Shown: positions 8,907 through 15,511 of the stretch, piece by piece
How the letters are laid out: every line of letters begins with the position of its first letter
How positions within the stretch are numbered: position 1 is the first letter of the stretch
NCBI GenBank assembly: GCA_963754535.1
Contig: CAVWGG010000031.1
Coordinates: 1 to 64,000, forward strand
Direction: 5' to 3'
DNA length: 64,000 bases
Origin: RPQJ01 sp963754535
GTDB taxonomy: Bacteria; Pseudomonadota; Gammaproteobacteria; Steroidobacterales; Steroidobacteraceae
Notes under the pieces: model-generated
The model's database searches: none
What the model saw: only the letters and a program-made list of their open reading frames with translations
Told to the model about the DNA's origin: nothing
Made by a program: the position numbers and the translations under genes

Positions 8907-8983
8907 TGGTCGGGATGAAAGGATTTGAACCTTCGACTCCTACGTCCCGAACGTAGTGCTCTACCAGGCTGAGCTACATCCCG
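8907..8983 (-). tRNA. tRNA-Pro(CGG)
   Basis: This is a 77-nucleotide cloverleaf with CCA encoded. The acceptor stem CGGGATG pairs with CATCCCG. The D arm is AGCTCAGCCTGGTAGAGC, and the anticodon stem CTACG/CGTAG carries loop TTCGGGA, giving anticodon CGG. The T arm contains GGTTCAAATCC. The gene is intact, as expected when an integrating element rebuilds the tRNA 3' end. Confidence 0.95.
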
Positions 8984-9136
8984 AATCCAGTTCGCCGCGG
9001 GCCTTCAGGAATGTCCGGCTCGGGTGGCCGACAGGAGGCGAGGGCGGCGGGGCTTGCCCCGCTGAGAGCCGCGCAGTCTACTGAAGGACTGCCTCCGATT
9101 CAATGAATGCGGAGGGCGAGATCGAATCCAGTGGGC

Positions 9137-10105
9137 TCAGTACGTGCGGGCGACCGCGAAATCCGCCAAAGACACCAGGGCCGTGCGGTAATTCGAGGCC
9201 GGCAGCTTGCCGAGTGCTTCGACCGCCAGTTCCTTCTCGCGACGGGCCATCCGGGCGGTGTATTCGAGCCCGCCGGAAGTCTCGATCAGGCGCGTAATCT
9301 GGTCGAGGTCGTCGATGCCGCCGGTTTCGATGGCCGCCCGCAGCTTGGCTGCCTCGGCTGCAGGGGCATTGGCCAGCGCATAGATGACGGGCAGCGTCGG
9401 CTTGCCCTCCGCCAGGTCGTCACCCAGGTTCTTGCCCAGTTCCTCCGCGGTCGACTTGTAGTCGAGGGCATCGTCGACCAGCTGGAACGCCGTGCCGAGG
9501 TGCCGGCCGTAATCGATCATCGCCAGCTCGATCTCGCGCGGCGAGCCGGACAGGATCGCGGCCATCTGCGCGCCGGCTTCGAACAGTTTCGCCGTCTTGC
9601 GGTAGATCACCTCGAGGTACCGCTGTTCGGTGGTCTCGGGGTCGTGCGCGTTCATGAGCTGCAGCACCTCGCCCTCGGCGATGGTGTTGGTTGCGTTCGC
9701 CATGACTTCCTGGATGCGCAGGTCGCCGAGCTCGACCATCATCTGGAACGAGCGTGAATACAGGTAATCGCCGACCAGCACGCTCGCTTCGTTGCCGAAG
9801 ACGTGGTTCGCGGTATTGCGGCCGCGGCGCATGTCGGAGCCGTCCACGACGTCGTCGTGGAGCAGGGTGGCGGTATGGATGAACTCGATGATCGCGGCGG
9901 CCGGGACGTGCTTCTGGCCCTGGTGGCCGCAGGCACGGGCTGCCAGCACCACGCTCAGCGGGCGCAGCCGTTTGCCGCCCCCGCCGATGATGTACTGGGA
10001 GACTTGATTGACCAGCACGATGTCGCTGGCCAGCCGCTGTACGATGGTCTGGTCGACGCGTTGGAGGTCGTCCGTGACCAGCGCCCGGATCTCTTCGAGT
10101 TGCAT
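9137..10105 (-). CDS. ispB: Octaprenyl (polyprenyl) diphosphate synthase
   Basis: This trans-prenyltransferase makes the side chain of ubiquinone by adding isopentenyl units to farnesyl diphosphate. The 322-residue length is typical. The first Asp-rich motif is LLHDDVVDGSDMRRG (DDVVD at 84-88) and the second is FQLVDDALDY; GGGGKRLRP precedes them. It lies just upstream of and away from rplU-rpmA-obgE, the conserved gammaproteobacterial arrangement. No frameshift is present. The chain length of the product is inferred from family only. Confidence 0.93.
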   Translation of the reverse strand: MQLEEIRALVTDDLQRVDQTIVQRLASDIVLVNQVSQYIIGGGGKRLRPLSVVLAARACGHQGQKHVPAAAIIEFIHTATLLHDDVVDGSDMRRGRNTANHVFGNEASVLVGDYLYSRSFQMMVELGDLRIQEVMANATNTIAEGEVLQLMNAHDPETTEQRYLEVIYRKTAKLFEAGAQMAAILSGSPREIELAMIDYGRHLGTAFQLVDDALDYKSTAEELGKNLGDDLAEGKPTLPVIYALANAPAAEAAKLRAAIETGGIDDLDQITRLIETSGGLEYTARMARREKELAVEALGKLPASNYRTALVSLADFAVARTY

Positions 10106-10199
10106 TCTCGCGACAAGCCGTCCGGAAGATGTTCTTATGGGAACCCGGCATGGTACCCATCGGCCCGCGACAAGGGAATGGATGGAACCCCCTAAGCGC

Positions 10200-10228
10200 T
10201 TGATTTAGGTGGGTCGGTCCAATAAACT
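10200..10228 (+). promoter_or_regulatory. Sigma-70 promoter for rplU-rpmA
   Basis: TTGATT (10200-10205) and TAAACT (10223-10228) are separated by 17 bases and lie about 60 bases before the rplU ATG, in the divergent gap with ispB. Spacing and position fit a housekeeping promoter. Confidence 0.5.
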
Positions 10229-10239
10229 TCCGCGTCTTT

Positions 10240-10258
10240 CTGCCGGGGCTCCCGGCAG
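10240..10258 (+). promoter_or_regulatory. Hairpin in the rplU leader
   Basis: CTGCCGGG and CCCGGCAG form an 8-bp perfect stem with a GCT loop, 28 bases before the rplU start and after the proposed promoter. Ribosomal-protein leaders often carry such stems for autogenous control. There is no T run, so it is not a plain terminator. Confidence 0.4.
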
Positions 10259-10286
10259 CCATCGTTACAGGTTTGGAGTAAGGCTC

Positions 10287-10598
10287 ATGTACGCGGTCAT
10301 TGCGACGGGCGGCAAGCAGTATCGTGTCGCCGAAGGCGACGTGGTGCGCATCGAGAAACTGGCCGCCGAACTCGGCGCCACCGTCGAATTCGACAAGGTG
10401 CTCCTCGTCGGCAGCGGCAGCGACGTCAAGGTCGGCGCCCCGCTGGTTGCGGGCAGCACGGTTTCGGGCGTCGTGCACAAGCACGGCAAGGGCGAGAAGA
10501 AGGCGATCGTGAAGTTCCGCCGGCGCAAGCATTACCTGCGCCAGGGTACGCACCGCCAGTTCTACACCGACGTCAAGATCACCGGCATCCAGGCCTGA
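10287..10598 (+). CDS. rplU: 50S ribosomal protein L21
   Basis: L21 is a large-subunit protein that binds 23S rRNA with L20. The start MYAVIATGGKQYRV is the family N-terminus. GGAG lies 10 bases upstream, so the longer frame opening at 10209 is rejected. The C-terminal FRRRKHYLRQGTHRQFYT is characteristic. It has 103 residues, the normal length. It forms an operon with rpmA, 36 bases downstream. Confidence 0.97.
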   Translation: MYAVIATGGKQYRVAEGDVVRIEKLAAELGATVEFDKVLLVGSGSDVKVGAPLVAGSTVSGVVHKHGKGEKKAIVKFRRRKHYLRQGTHRQFYTDVKITGIQA

Positions 10599-10634
10599 GC
10601 CTGGCGCTGAACACACCCTTCGGAGTTATCTGCA

Positions 10635-10898
10635 ATGGCACATAAAAAGGCAGGCGGTTCAACCAAGAACGGCCGCGAATCCGAGAGCAAGCGCCTCGGC
10701 CTCAAGAAGTTCGGCGGCGAGAACGTCCTTGCCGGCAACATCCTCGTGCGCCAGCGTGGCACGCTCTACCGCGCGGGCGACAACGTCGGCGTCGGCACGG
10801 ACCACACGCTGTTCGCGCTCACCAACGGCACCGTGCAGTTCAAGCGCAAGGGCGTGGCCCAGCGCGTGCACGTGTTCGTCGAGCCCAGCAAGGACTGA
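10635..10898 (+). CDS. rpmA: 50S ribosomal protein L27
   Basis: This is L27, whose N-terminal tail reaches the peptidyl-transferase centre. The start MAHKKAGGSTKNGRESESKRLG and VLAGNILVRQRGTLYRAGDNVG are diagnostic. The 87 residues are typical, with no cleavable pre-sequence of the Firmicute type. It sits between rplU and obgE as in most gammaproteobacteria and is followed by a strong terminator. Confidence 0.97.
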   Translation: MAHKKAGGSTKNGRESESKRLGLKKFGGENVLAGNILVRQRGTLYRAGDNVGVGTDHTLFALTNGTVQFKRKGVAQRVHVFVEPSKD

Positions 10899-10977
10899 TC
10901 CTCGCCTTTCCCGCCTGCGGGAGAGGTCGCGCAACGCGCGGATGAGGTTCCTGTCCTGCTGAGCGAAAGCTAACGAG

Positions 10978-11008
10978 AGGCCCCGGTGTCCCCGGGGCCT
11001 TCTTGTTT
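10978..11008 (+). terminator. Rho-independent terminator after rpmA
   Basis: GGCCCCGG and CCGGGGCC form a perfect 8-bp stem (loop TGTCC, 10987-10991), extended by A-T and followed by TTCTTGTTT. It lies between rpmA and obgE, so obgE probably has its own promoter. Confidence 0.8.
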
Positions 11009-11013
11009 CCGAC

Positions 11014-11058
11014 TATCCCCTGACCCCAATCCCCTAACCCCTGGCTGCTGACCCCTTC
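11014..11058. repeat. Degenerate CCCCTAA-type heptamer repeat before obgE
   Basis: Successive units CCCCTGA, CCCCAAT, CCCCTAA and CCCCTGG, then CTGACCCC, run from the rpmA terminator to the obgE ribosome-binding region. They look like a decayed version of the heptamer arrays near 12.7 kb and 30.1 kb. Confidence 0.45.
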
Positions 11059-11060
11059 CC

Positions 11061-12104
11061 ATGAAATTCGTCGACGAAGCAACGATCAAGGTGCAGGCCG
11101 GCAACGGCGGCCGCGGCATGGTCAGCTTTCGCCGCGAGAAGTTCATGCCCTTCGGCGGGCCGGATGGCGGTGACGGCGGCGACGGCGGCCACGTCTACCT
11201 GGTTGCGAAGGCCGGGCTGAACACGCTCGCCGACTTCCGCCACATGCGCTCGTTCAAGGCCGTGAACGGCGAACCGGGCGGCAGCGCGGATTGCAGCGGC
11301 CGCGGCGGCGCGGACATGGAAGTGTTCGTGCCGGTCGGCACGGTGATCTACGACGTCGACACCGAAGAGACCCTGGGCGACCTCGCTGCGGATGGCGACC
11401 GGATTCTCGTCGCGAAAGGCGGCGAGGGCGGCATGGGCAACCAGCGCTTCAAGAGCAGCACCAATCGCACGCCGCGCAAGGCGACCCCCGGCAATCCCGG
11501 CGAGAAGCGCGAGTTGCGGATCGAACTCAAGCTGCTGGCCGACGTCGGCCTGCTCGGCCTGCCGAATGCGGGCAAGTCCACCCTGATCAGCGTGGTGTCG
11601 TCGGCGCGGCCGAAGATCGCGGATTACCCGTTTACCACCCTGCATCCGAACCTGGGCGTCGTCTACGTGGGCGAGCACCAGAGCTTCGTCATGGCCGATA
11701 TTCCGGGCGTGATCGAGGGTGCGGCGGAAGGCGCGGGCCTTGGCATCCGCTTCCTGAAGCACCTGCAGCGCACGCGCGTGCTGCTGCACCTGGTGGACAT
11801 CGCGCCGCCGGATCCTACGGCGGACCCCGTCGTCGACGCCCGTGCGATCGCGGGTGAGCTGAAGAAGTTCAGCCCGGAACTGGCCACGCGCGAGCGCTGG
11901 CTCGTCCTCAACAAGATCGACCTGCTGCCGCCGGCCGAAGCGGAAAAGCGCTGCAAGGAGATCGTGCGTCGCCTGCGCTGGAAGGGGCCGGTGTATCGCA
12001 TCTCCGGCGCCACGAAGCAGGGCACGCAGCAGCTGTGCTTCGACATCATGCGGCGGCTCGAGGAAATCCGGCTCTCCGGCGTCGAACTCCCCGACGCCAA
12101 CTAG
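11061..12104 (+). CDS. obgE: GTPase Obg/CgtA
   Basis: This essential ribosome-associated GTPase acts in 50S assembly and stress response. The glycine-rich Obg fold occupies residues about 1-158 (GPDGGDGGDGGHV). The G domain follows with G1 GLPNAGKST at 166-174, the switch ADYPFTTL at 188-195, G3 DIPG at 213-216 and G4 NKID at 284-287. At 347 residues it matches the proteobacterial form. It lies downstream of rplU-rpmA and ends at a bidirectional terminator facing rpsT. Confidence 0.96.
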   Translation: MKFVDEATIKVQAGNGGRGMVSFRREKFMPFGGPDGGDGGDGGHVYLVAKAGLNTLADFRHMRSFKAVNGEPGGSADCSGRGGADMEVFVPVGTVIYDVDTEETLGDLAADGDRILVAKGGEGGMGNQRFKSSTNRTPRKATPGNPGEKRELRIELKLLADVGLLGLPNAGKSTLISVVSSARPKIADYPFTTLHPNLGVVYVGEHQSFVMADIPGVIEGAAEGAGLGIRFLKHLQRTRVLLHLVDIAPPDPTADPVVDARAIAGELKKFSPELATRERWLVLNKIDLLPPAEAEKRCKEIVRRLRWKGPVYRISGATKQGTQQLCFDIMRRLEEIRLSGVELPDAN

Positions 12105-12180
12105 GCCTCGCCAACTGCGTCTTGAGTGACGCTCGGGCTCACGGTGCAGTCCACCCGCTGTCGTGTGACTGCCCAAAAAG

Positions 12181-12208
12181 AAAAAGCCGGCTCTGAGCCG
12201 GCTTTTTC
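12181..12208. terminator. Bidirectional terminator between obgE and rpsT
   Basis: AAAAAGCCGGCTC and GAGCCGGCTTTTT are perfectly complementary around a tiny loop. The A run on one side and T run on the other serve both converging genes. Confidence 0.88.
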
Positions 12209-12250
12209 GTATCGATCAGGCTGCGGCCAGACGCCGCAACGGGTGCTGCC

Positions 12251-12526
12251 TTACTTGGCGGCGGCGCCCAGGGCCTTGATCTTGGCGTTGAGCTCGCTCT
12301 TGTGACGAGCCGCCTTGTTGGCGTGGATGATGCCCTTGGTCACCATCGTGTCGATCACGGGCTGCGCCTGCTTGAAAGCGGCGGTGGCTTCGGTCTTGTC
12401 GCCGGCGCCGATCGCGGTAAGGACCTTCTTGATCGACGTGCGCAGACGCGAGCGGGCGGCCATGTTGTGGGCACGACGCTTCACATCCTGCTTGGCACGC
12501 TTTTCTGCGGACTTGATGTTCGCCAC
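12251..12526 (-). CDS. rpsT: 30S ribosomal protein S20
   Basis: S20 binds 16S rRNA in the small subunit. ANIKSAEKRAKQDVKRRAHN, SRLRTSIKKV and HANKAARHKSELNAKI are diagnostic; 91 residues. The start codon is GTG at 12526, preceded by CAGGAG. A weak start codon is in keeping with rpsT of other gammaproteobacteria, where translation is autoregulated. The gene diverges from murJ across a repeat-rich gap. Confidence 0.96.
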   Translation of the reverse strand: MANIKSAEKRAKQDVKRRAHNMAARSRLRTSIKKVLTAIGAGDKTEATAAFKQAQPVIDTMVTKGIIHANKAARHKSELNAKIKALGAAAK

Positions 12527-12650
12527 TGACTTCAGCTCCTGCGGCCGGCGTGCCCACCCAGGGGACGACCAGCCATCGGGTAATCGGGTTAAAAGAGCCG
12601 CGTATTTTGGGCGTCGAAGGGCGGAAGGTCAAGGGAAGAATAGGGACGGA

Positions 12651-12806
12651 AGGGGTTAGGGGTTAGGGGTTAGGAGGTCAGCGAAGGGCCGAATGCCGGA
12701 AGCCGCACCGCCGACTAATCCGTCTGACCCCTAACCCCTAACCGCCTAACCCCTAACCCCTAACCCCTAACCCCTACCGGCCCTAACCCCTAACCCCTAA
12801 CCCCTT
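12651..12806. repeat. TTAGGGG/CCCCTAA heptamer arrays in inverted arrangement
   Basis: Three GGGGTTA units (12652-12674) face an array of about nine CCCCTAA-type units (12728-12806) with a 54-base unique spacer between. One unit is CGCCTAA and one run is interrupted by CCGG. The array fills the gap between rpsT and murJ up to the murJ leader. The G-rich strand has four or more G4 tracts and could form quadruplexes; the two halves could also fold as a long hairpin. Confidence 0.9.
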
Positions 12807-12857
12807 CCCCCCTTCCTAGTATCATCCGCGGCCCATGTCCCCGACTGTGACCCTCCC

Positions 12858-14540
12858 TTGAGCGGCGGCTTCTTCCGCAGCACCTCGATCGTCGGCGCCT
12901 TCACGCTCATTTCGCGCGTGACCGGCCTGCTGCGCGACATGGTCTATTCCCGGATGTTCGGCGCCGGCCTGCTCATGGACGCGTTCCTGGTCGCGTTCAA
13001 GATCCCCAATTTCATGCGCCGGCTGTTCGCCGAGGGCGCGTTCTCGCAGGCGTTCGTGCCGGTCGTATCCGAGTACAAGGTCCAGCGCGAACACGACGAG
13101 GTGCGGGAACTCATCGACGGGGCGATGGGGACCATGGCCTGGTTCCTGTCGGTCATCACCATCGTCGGCATCGTTGCCGCGCCGCTGCTGGTAATGCTGT
13201 TCGCCCCCGGTTTCCGCGCCGACGGCGACCGCTTCGACCTCACGGTCGACATGCTGCGCTGGACGTTCCCCTACATCCTGTTCGTCTCGCTCGCGGCGCT
13301 GGCGGGCGGCGTCCTCAACAGCTACGGCAAGTTCGCCGTGCCTGCGACCACGTCCACGCTCATGAACCTGGTCATGATCGTGTTCGCGGCCCTGATCGCG
13401 CCGCATTTCGCGCAGCCCGGCATCGCGCTGGCCATCGGCGTGTTCGTGTCCGGTCTCGTGCAACTTGGCTTCCAGCTGCCGTTCATGCTGAAGCTCGGCC
13501 TGTTGCGGCGGCCGCGCTGGAACTGGGGTCACGAAGGCGTGCGCAGGATCGGCCGGCTCATGCTGCCCGCGATCTTCGGCTCGTCGGTGTCGCAGGTGGC
13601 GTTGCTGCTCGACACGCTGATCGCCTCGTTCCTCGCCACGGGCAGCATCGCGTGGCTCTACTACGCGGACCGGCTGGTCGAGTTCCCGCTCGGCGTGTTC
13701 AGCATCGCGCTCGCCACCGTGATCCTGCCGGGTCTCGCGGCGCATCACGCCGCGCAGTCGCCGGAGCGCTTCGCCTCGACGCTCGACTGGGCCGTGAAGC
13801 TCACGACCATCGTCGTGCTGCCTGCGACGGTGGCGCTGCTGCTCCTTGCCGGACCGCTCACCGTCGTGATCTTCCACTACGGCAAGTTCGACGAGCAGGA
13901 CGTGCGCATGTCCTCGCTCGCGCTGATGGCGTACTCCATCGGCCTCATGGGCTTCAGCATGGTGAAGGTGCTCGCGCCCGGCTTCTTTGCGCGGCAGGAC
14001 ACGAAGACACCCGTGAAGATCGGCGTGCAGTCGCTGGTGCTCAGCATCAGCCTCAACGTGGGCGTCGTGCTCCCGCTCGCGTTCCTGTACCCGGGCAAGC
14101 CGGGGCTGCACGCGCTGTTGGCTCTCAATACGGGCATCGGCGCGTGGTTCAACGCGACGATGCTCTACCGCGGGCTGCGCAAGCAGCACGTGCTGCATCA
14201 CTCTTCCGGCTGGGGCCGCACGCTTTGGCAGGTCCTTGCCGGCAATGTGCTGATGGCCAGCTTCCTCTGGTACGTCGCAGGGGATACTCAGCGCTGGCTC
14301 GACATGAACGCCTGGTACCGTGTCGGCTGGATGGGAGCGCTGGTCGTCGGTGGCGCGGGCATTTATTTCGGCACGCTCTACGTGCTGGGCATGCGCCTGG
14401 GCGACCTGCGTCACCAGAAGATCGTGGTCCCGCCGCGGCCCGAGGGTCGTCGCCGTGAGTCGGCCGCTGGAACTGGTCCGCGGACTGCACAACCTGCGTC
14501 CCGAACATCGTGGTTGCGTGGCGACGATCGGCAATTATGA
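12858..14540 (+). CDS. murJ: Lipid II flippase MurJ (MviN)
   Basis: MurJ moves lipid-linked peptidoglycan precursor across the inner membrane. SIVGAFTLISRVTGLLRDMV, FKIPNFMRRLFAEGAFSQAFVPV and the TTG-started N-terminus SGGFFRS are typical, with about 14 hydrophobic segments. Conserved basic residues of the central cavity (R in LISRVTGLLR, RRLFAEGA) are present. The start is TTG at 12858; an ATG at 12835 opens only eight codons and ends at the same TGA. The 3' end runs 86 bases into ribF, unusually far, and the last about 35 residues look unlike the family, so a 3' frameshift is possible. Confidence 0.92.
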   Translation: MSGGFFRSTSIVGAFTLISRVTGLLRDMVYSRMFGAGLLMDAFLVAFKIPNFMRRLFAEGAFSQAFVPVVSEYKVQREHDEVRELIDGAMGTMAWFLSVITIVGIVAAPLLVMLFAPGFRADGDRFDLTVDMLRWTFPYILFVSLAALAGGVLNSYGKFAVPATTSTLMNLVMIVFAALIAPHFAQPGIALAIGVFVSGLVQLGFQLPFMLKLGLLRRPRWNWGHEGVRRIGRLMLPAIFGSSVSQVALLLDTLIASFLATGSIAWLYYADRLVEFPLGVFSIALATVILPGLAAHHAAQSPERFASTLDWAVKLTTIVVLPATVALLLLAGPLTVVIFHYGKFDEQDVRMSSLALMAYSIGLMGFSMVKVLAPGFFARQDTKTPVKIGVQSLVLSISLNVGVVLPLAFLYPGKPGLHALLALNTGIGAWFNATMLYRGLRKQHVLHHSSGWGRTLWQVLAGNVLMASFLWYVAGDTQRWLDMNAWYRVGWMGALVVGGAGIYFGTLYVLGMRLGDLRHQKIVVPPRPEGRRRESAAGTGPRTAQPASRTSWLRGDDRQL

Positions 14541-15408
14541 CGGCGTGCATCGCGGCCACCAGCACATGCTCGCGGCCACGCGGCGCAAGGCCGATGAGCT
14601 CGGCCTGCCGGCCACCGTGGTGACGTTCGAACCGACCCCGCGCGAATACTTCGAGGGGGCGACCGCACCAGCACGGCTGATGCGGCTGCGCGAGAAGCTC
14701 GAAGCGCTCGCGCTCTATGGCGTCGACCGCGTGGTGGTGCTGCGTTTCGACGACCGCATGCGCAATCTCGGTGCAGCTGACTTCGAACAGAAGCTGCTGG
14801 TCGAGGGCCTCGGCGTACGGCACATGGTCGTGGGCCACGACTTCCACTACGCGCGCAAGCGCGAAGGCAACATCCATTCGCTGCGCGCCGCCGGTGGGCG
14901 GCACGGATTCTCGGTGGAGGAGGTGGGCGAGTTTCTCGTCGCGGGTGAACGCGTCAGCAGTTCGCTGGTGCGCGAAGCGCTCGGCCGCAACGACATGGAG
15001 CGTGCGGCGCACTTGCTGGGCCGGCCATACCGCATGACCGGTCGTGTGCGACGCGGCGTCCAGCTTGGCCGCACGCTCGGTTATCCCACGGCCAATCTCG
15101 CGCTGCACCGGAAGGTGGTGCCGCTGTGGGGCATCCTGGCCGTGCGTGTCAGTGGCGCGGGCCTCGAGGATCATCCCGCGGTGGTCAGCCTGGGGACACG
15201 CCCGACGGTCAACGGCACCGATCCGCTGCTCGAAGTGCACCTGTTCGATTACGAGGGCGATCTTTACGGCGAGTACCTGAGCGTCGATTTCCTGCGCTGG
15301 CTGCGGGCCGAGCAGAAGTTCGATTCGCTCGACGCCCTGGTCGTCCAGATGCACGTCGATTCGGCCCGCGCCCGGGCCGCCCTCGCCGAAATTCCGCGCC
15401 TGGCCTGA
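14455..15408 (+). CDS. ribF: Bifunctional riboflavin kinase/FAD synthetase
   Basis: RibF makes FMN and then FAD. The N-terminal FAD synthetase has GNYDGVHRGHQ (HxGH-like nucleotidyl-transfer motif) at about residues 27-37 and the S-S-LVREAL region. The C-terminal flavokinase has GRTLGYPTANL and the glutamate-bearing LEVHLFDYEGDLYGEYL. It has 317 residues, as expected. The GTG start at 14455 is chosen because SRPLELVRGLHNLRPEHRG matches the family N-terminus. The order murJ-ribF-ileS-lspA-ispH is conserved in gammaproteobacteria. Confidence 0.95.
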   Translation: MSRPLELVRGLHNLRPEHRGCVATIGNYDGVHRGHQHMLAATRRKADELGLPATVVTFEPTPREYFEGATAPARLMRLREKLEALALYGVDRVVVLRFDDRMRNLGAADFEQKLLVEGLGVRHMVVGHDFHYARKREGNIHSLRAAGGRHGFSVEEVGEFLVAGERVSSSLVREALGRNDMERAAHLLGRPYRMTGRVRRGVQLGRTLGYPTANLALHRKVVPLWGILAVRVSGAGLEDHPAVVSLGTRPTVNGTDPLLEVHLFDYEGDLYGEYLSVDFLRWLRAEQKFDSLDALVVQMHVDSARARAALAEIPRLA

Positions 15409-15511
15409 GTCGGACGCCGCACGCGCCAGCATGGCTGGATTAAATCCATGAATTGCCTCACTATTTCCGGTTCCGTGCCCGCGTGCGCGACCCGCTCCGA
15501 AGTCCCTCCCC

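Noticed and set aside
9047..9062. GCGGGGC/GCCCCGC hairpin between ispB and tRNA-Pro as terminator
   Set aside because: Loop of only two bases and no T run on the minus strand.
9420..10616. Long minus-strand frame of about 398 codons over ispB, the promoter and rplU
   Set aside because: Low-complexity Arg/Pro/His-rich translation typical of high-GC shadow frames; it overlaps two certain genes in other frames.
12835..12860. Eight-codon leader peptide before murJ
   Set aside because: Too short and without a ribosome-binding site of its own; probably chance, though it ends exactly at the murJ TTG start.
12822..14534. 570-codon minus-strand frame opposite murJ
   Set aside because: Composition dominated by His/Arg/Glu/Asp repeats, with no family features; antisense shadow of a clear MurJ.
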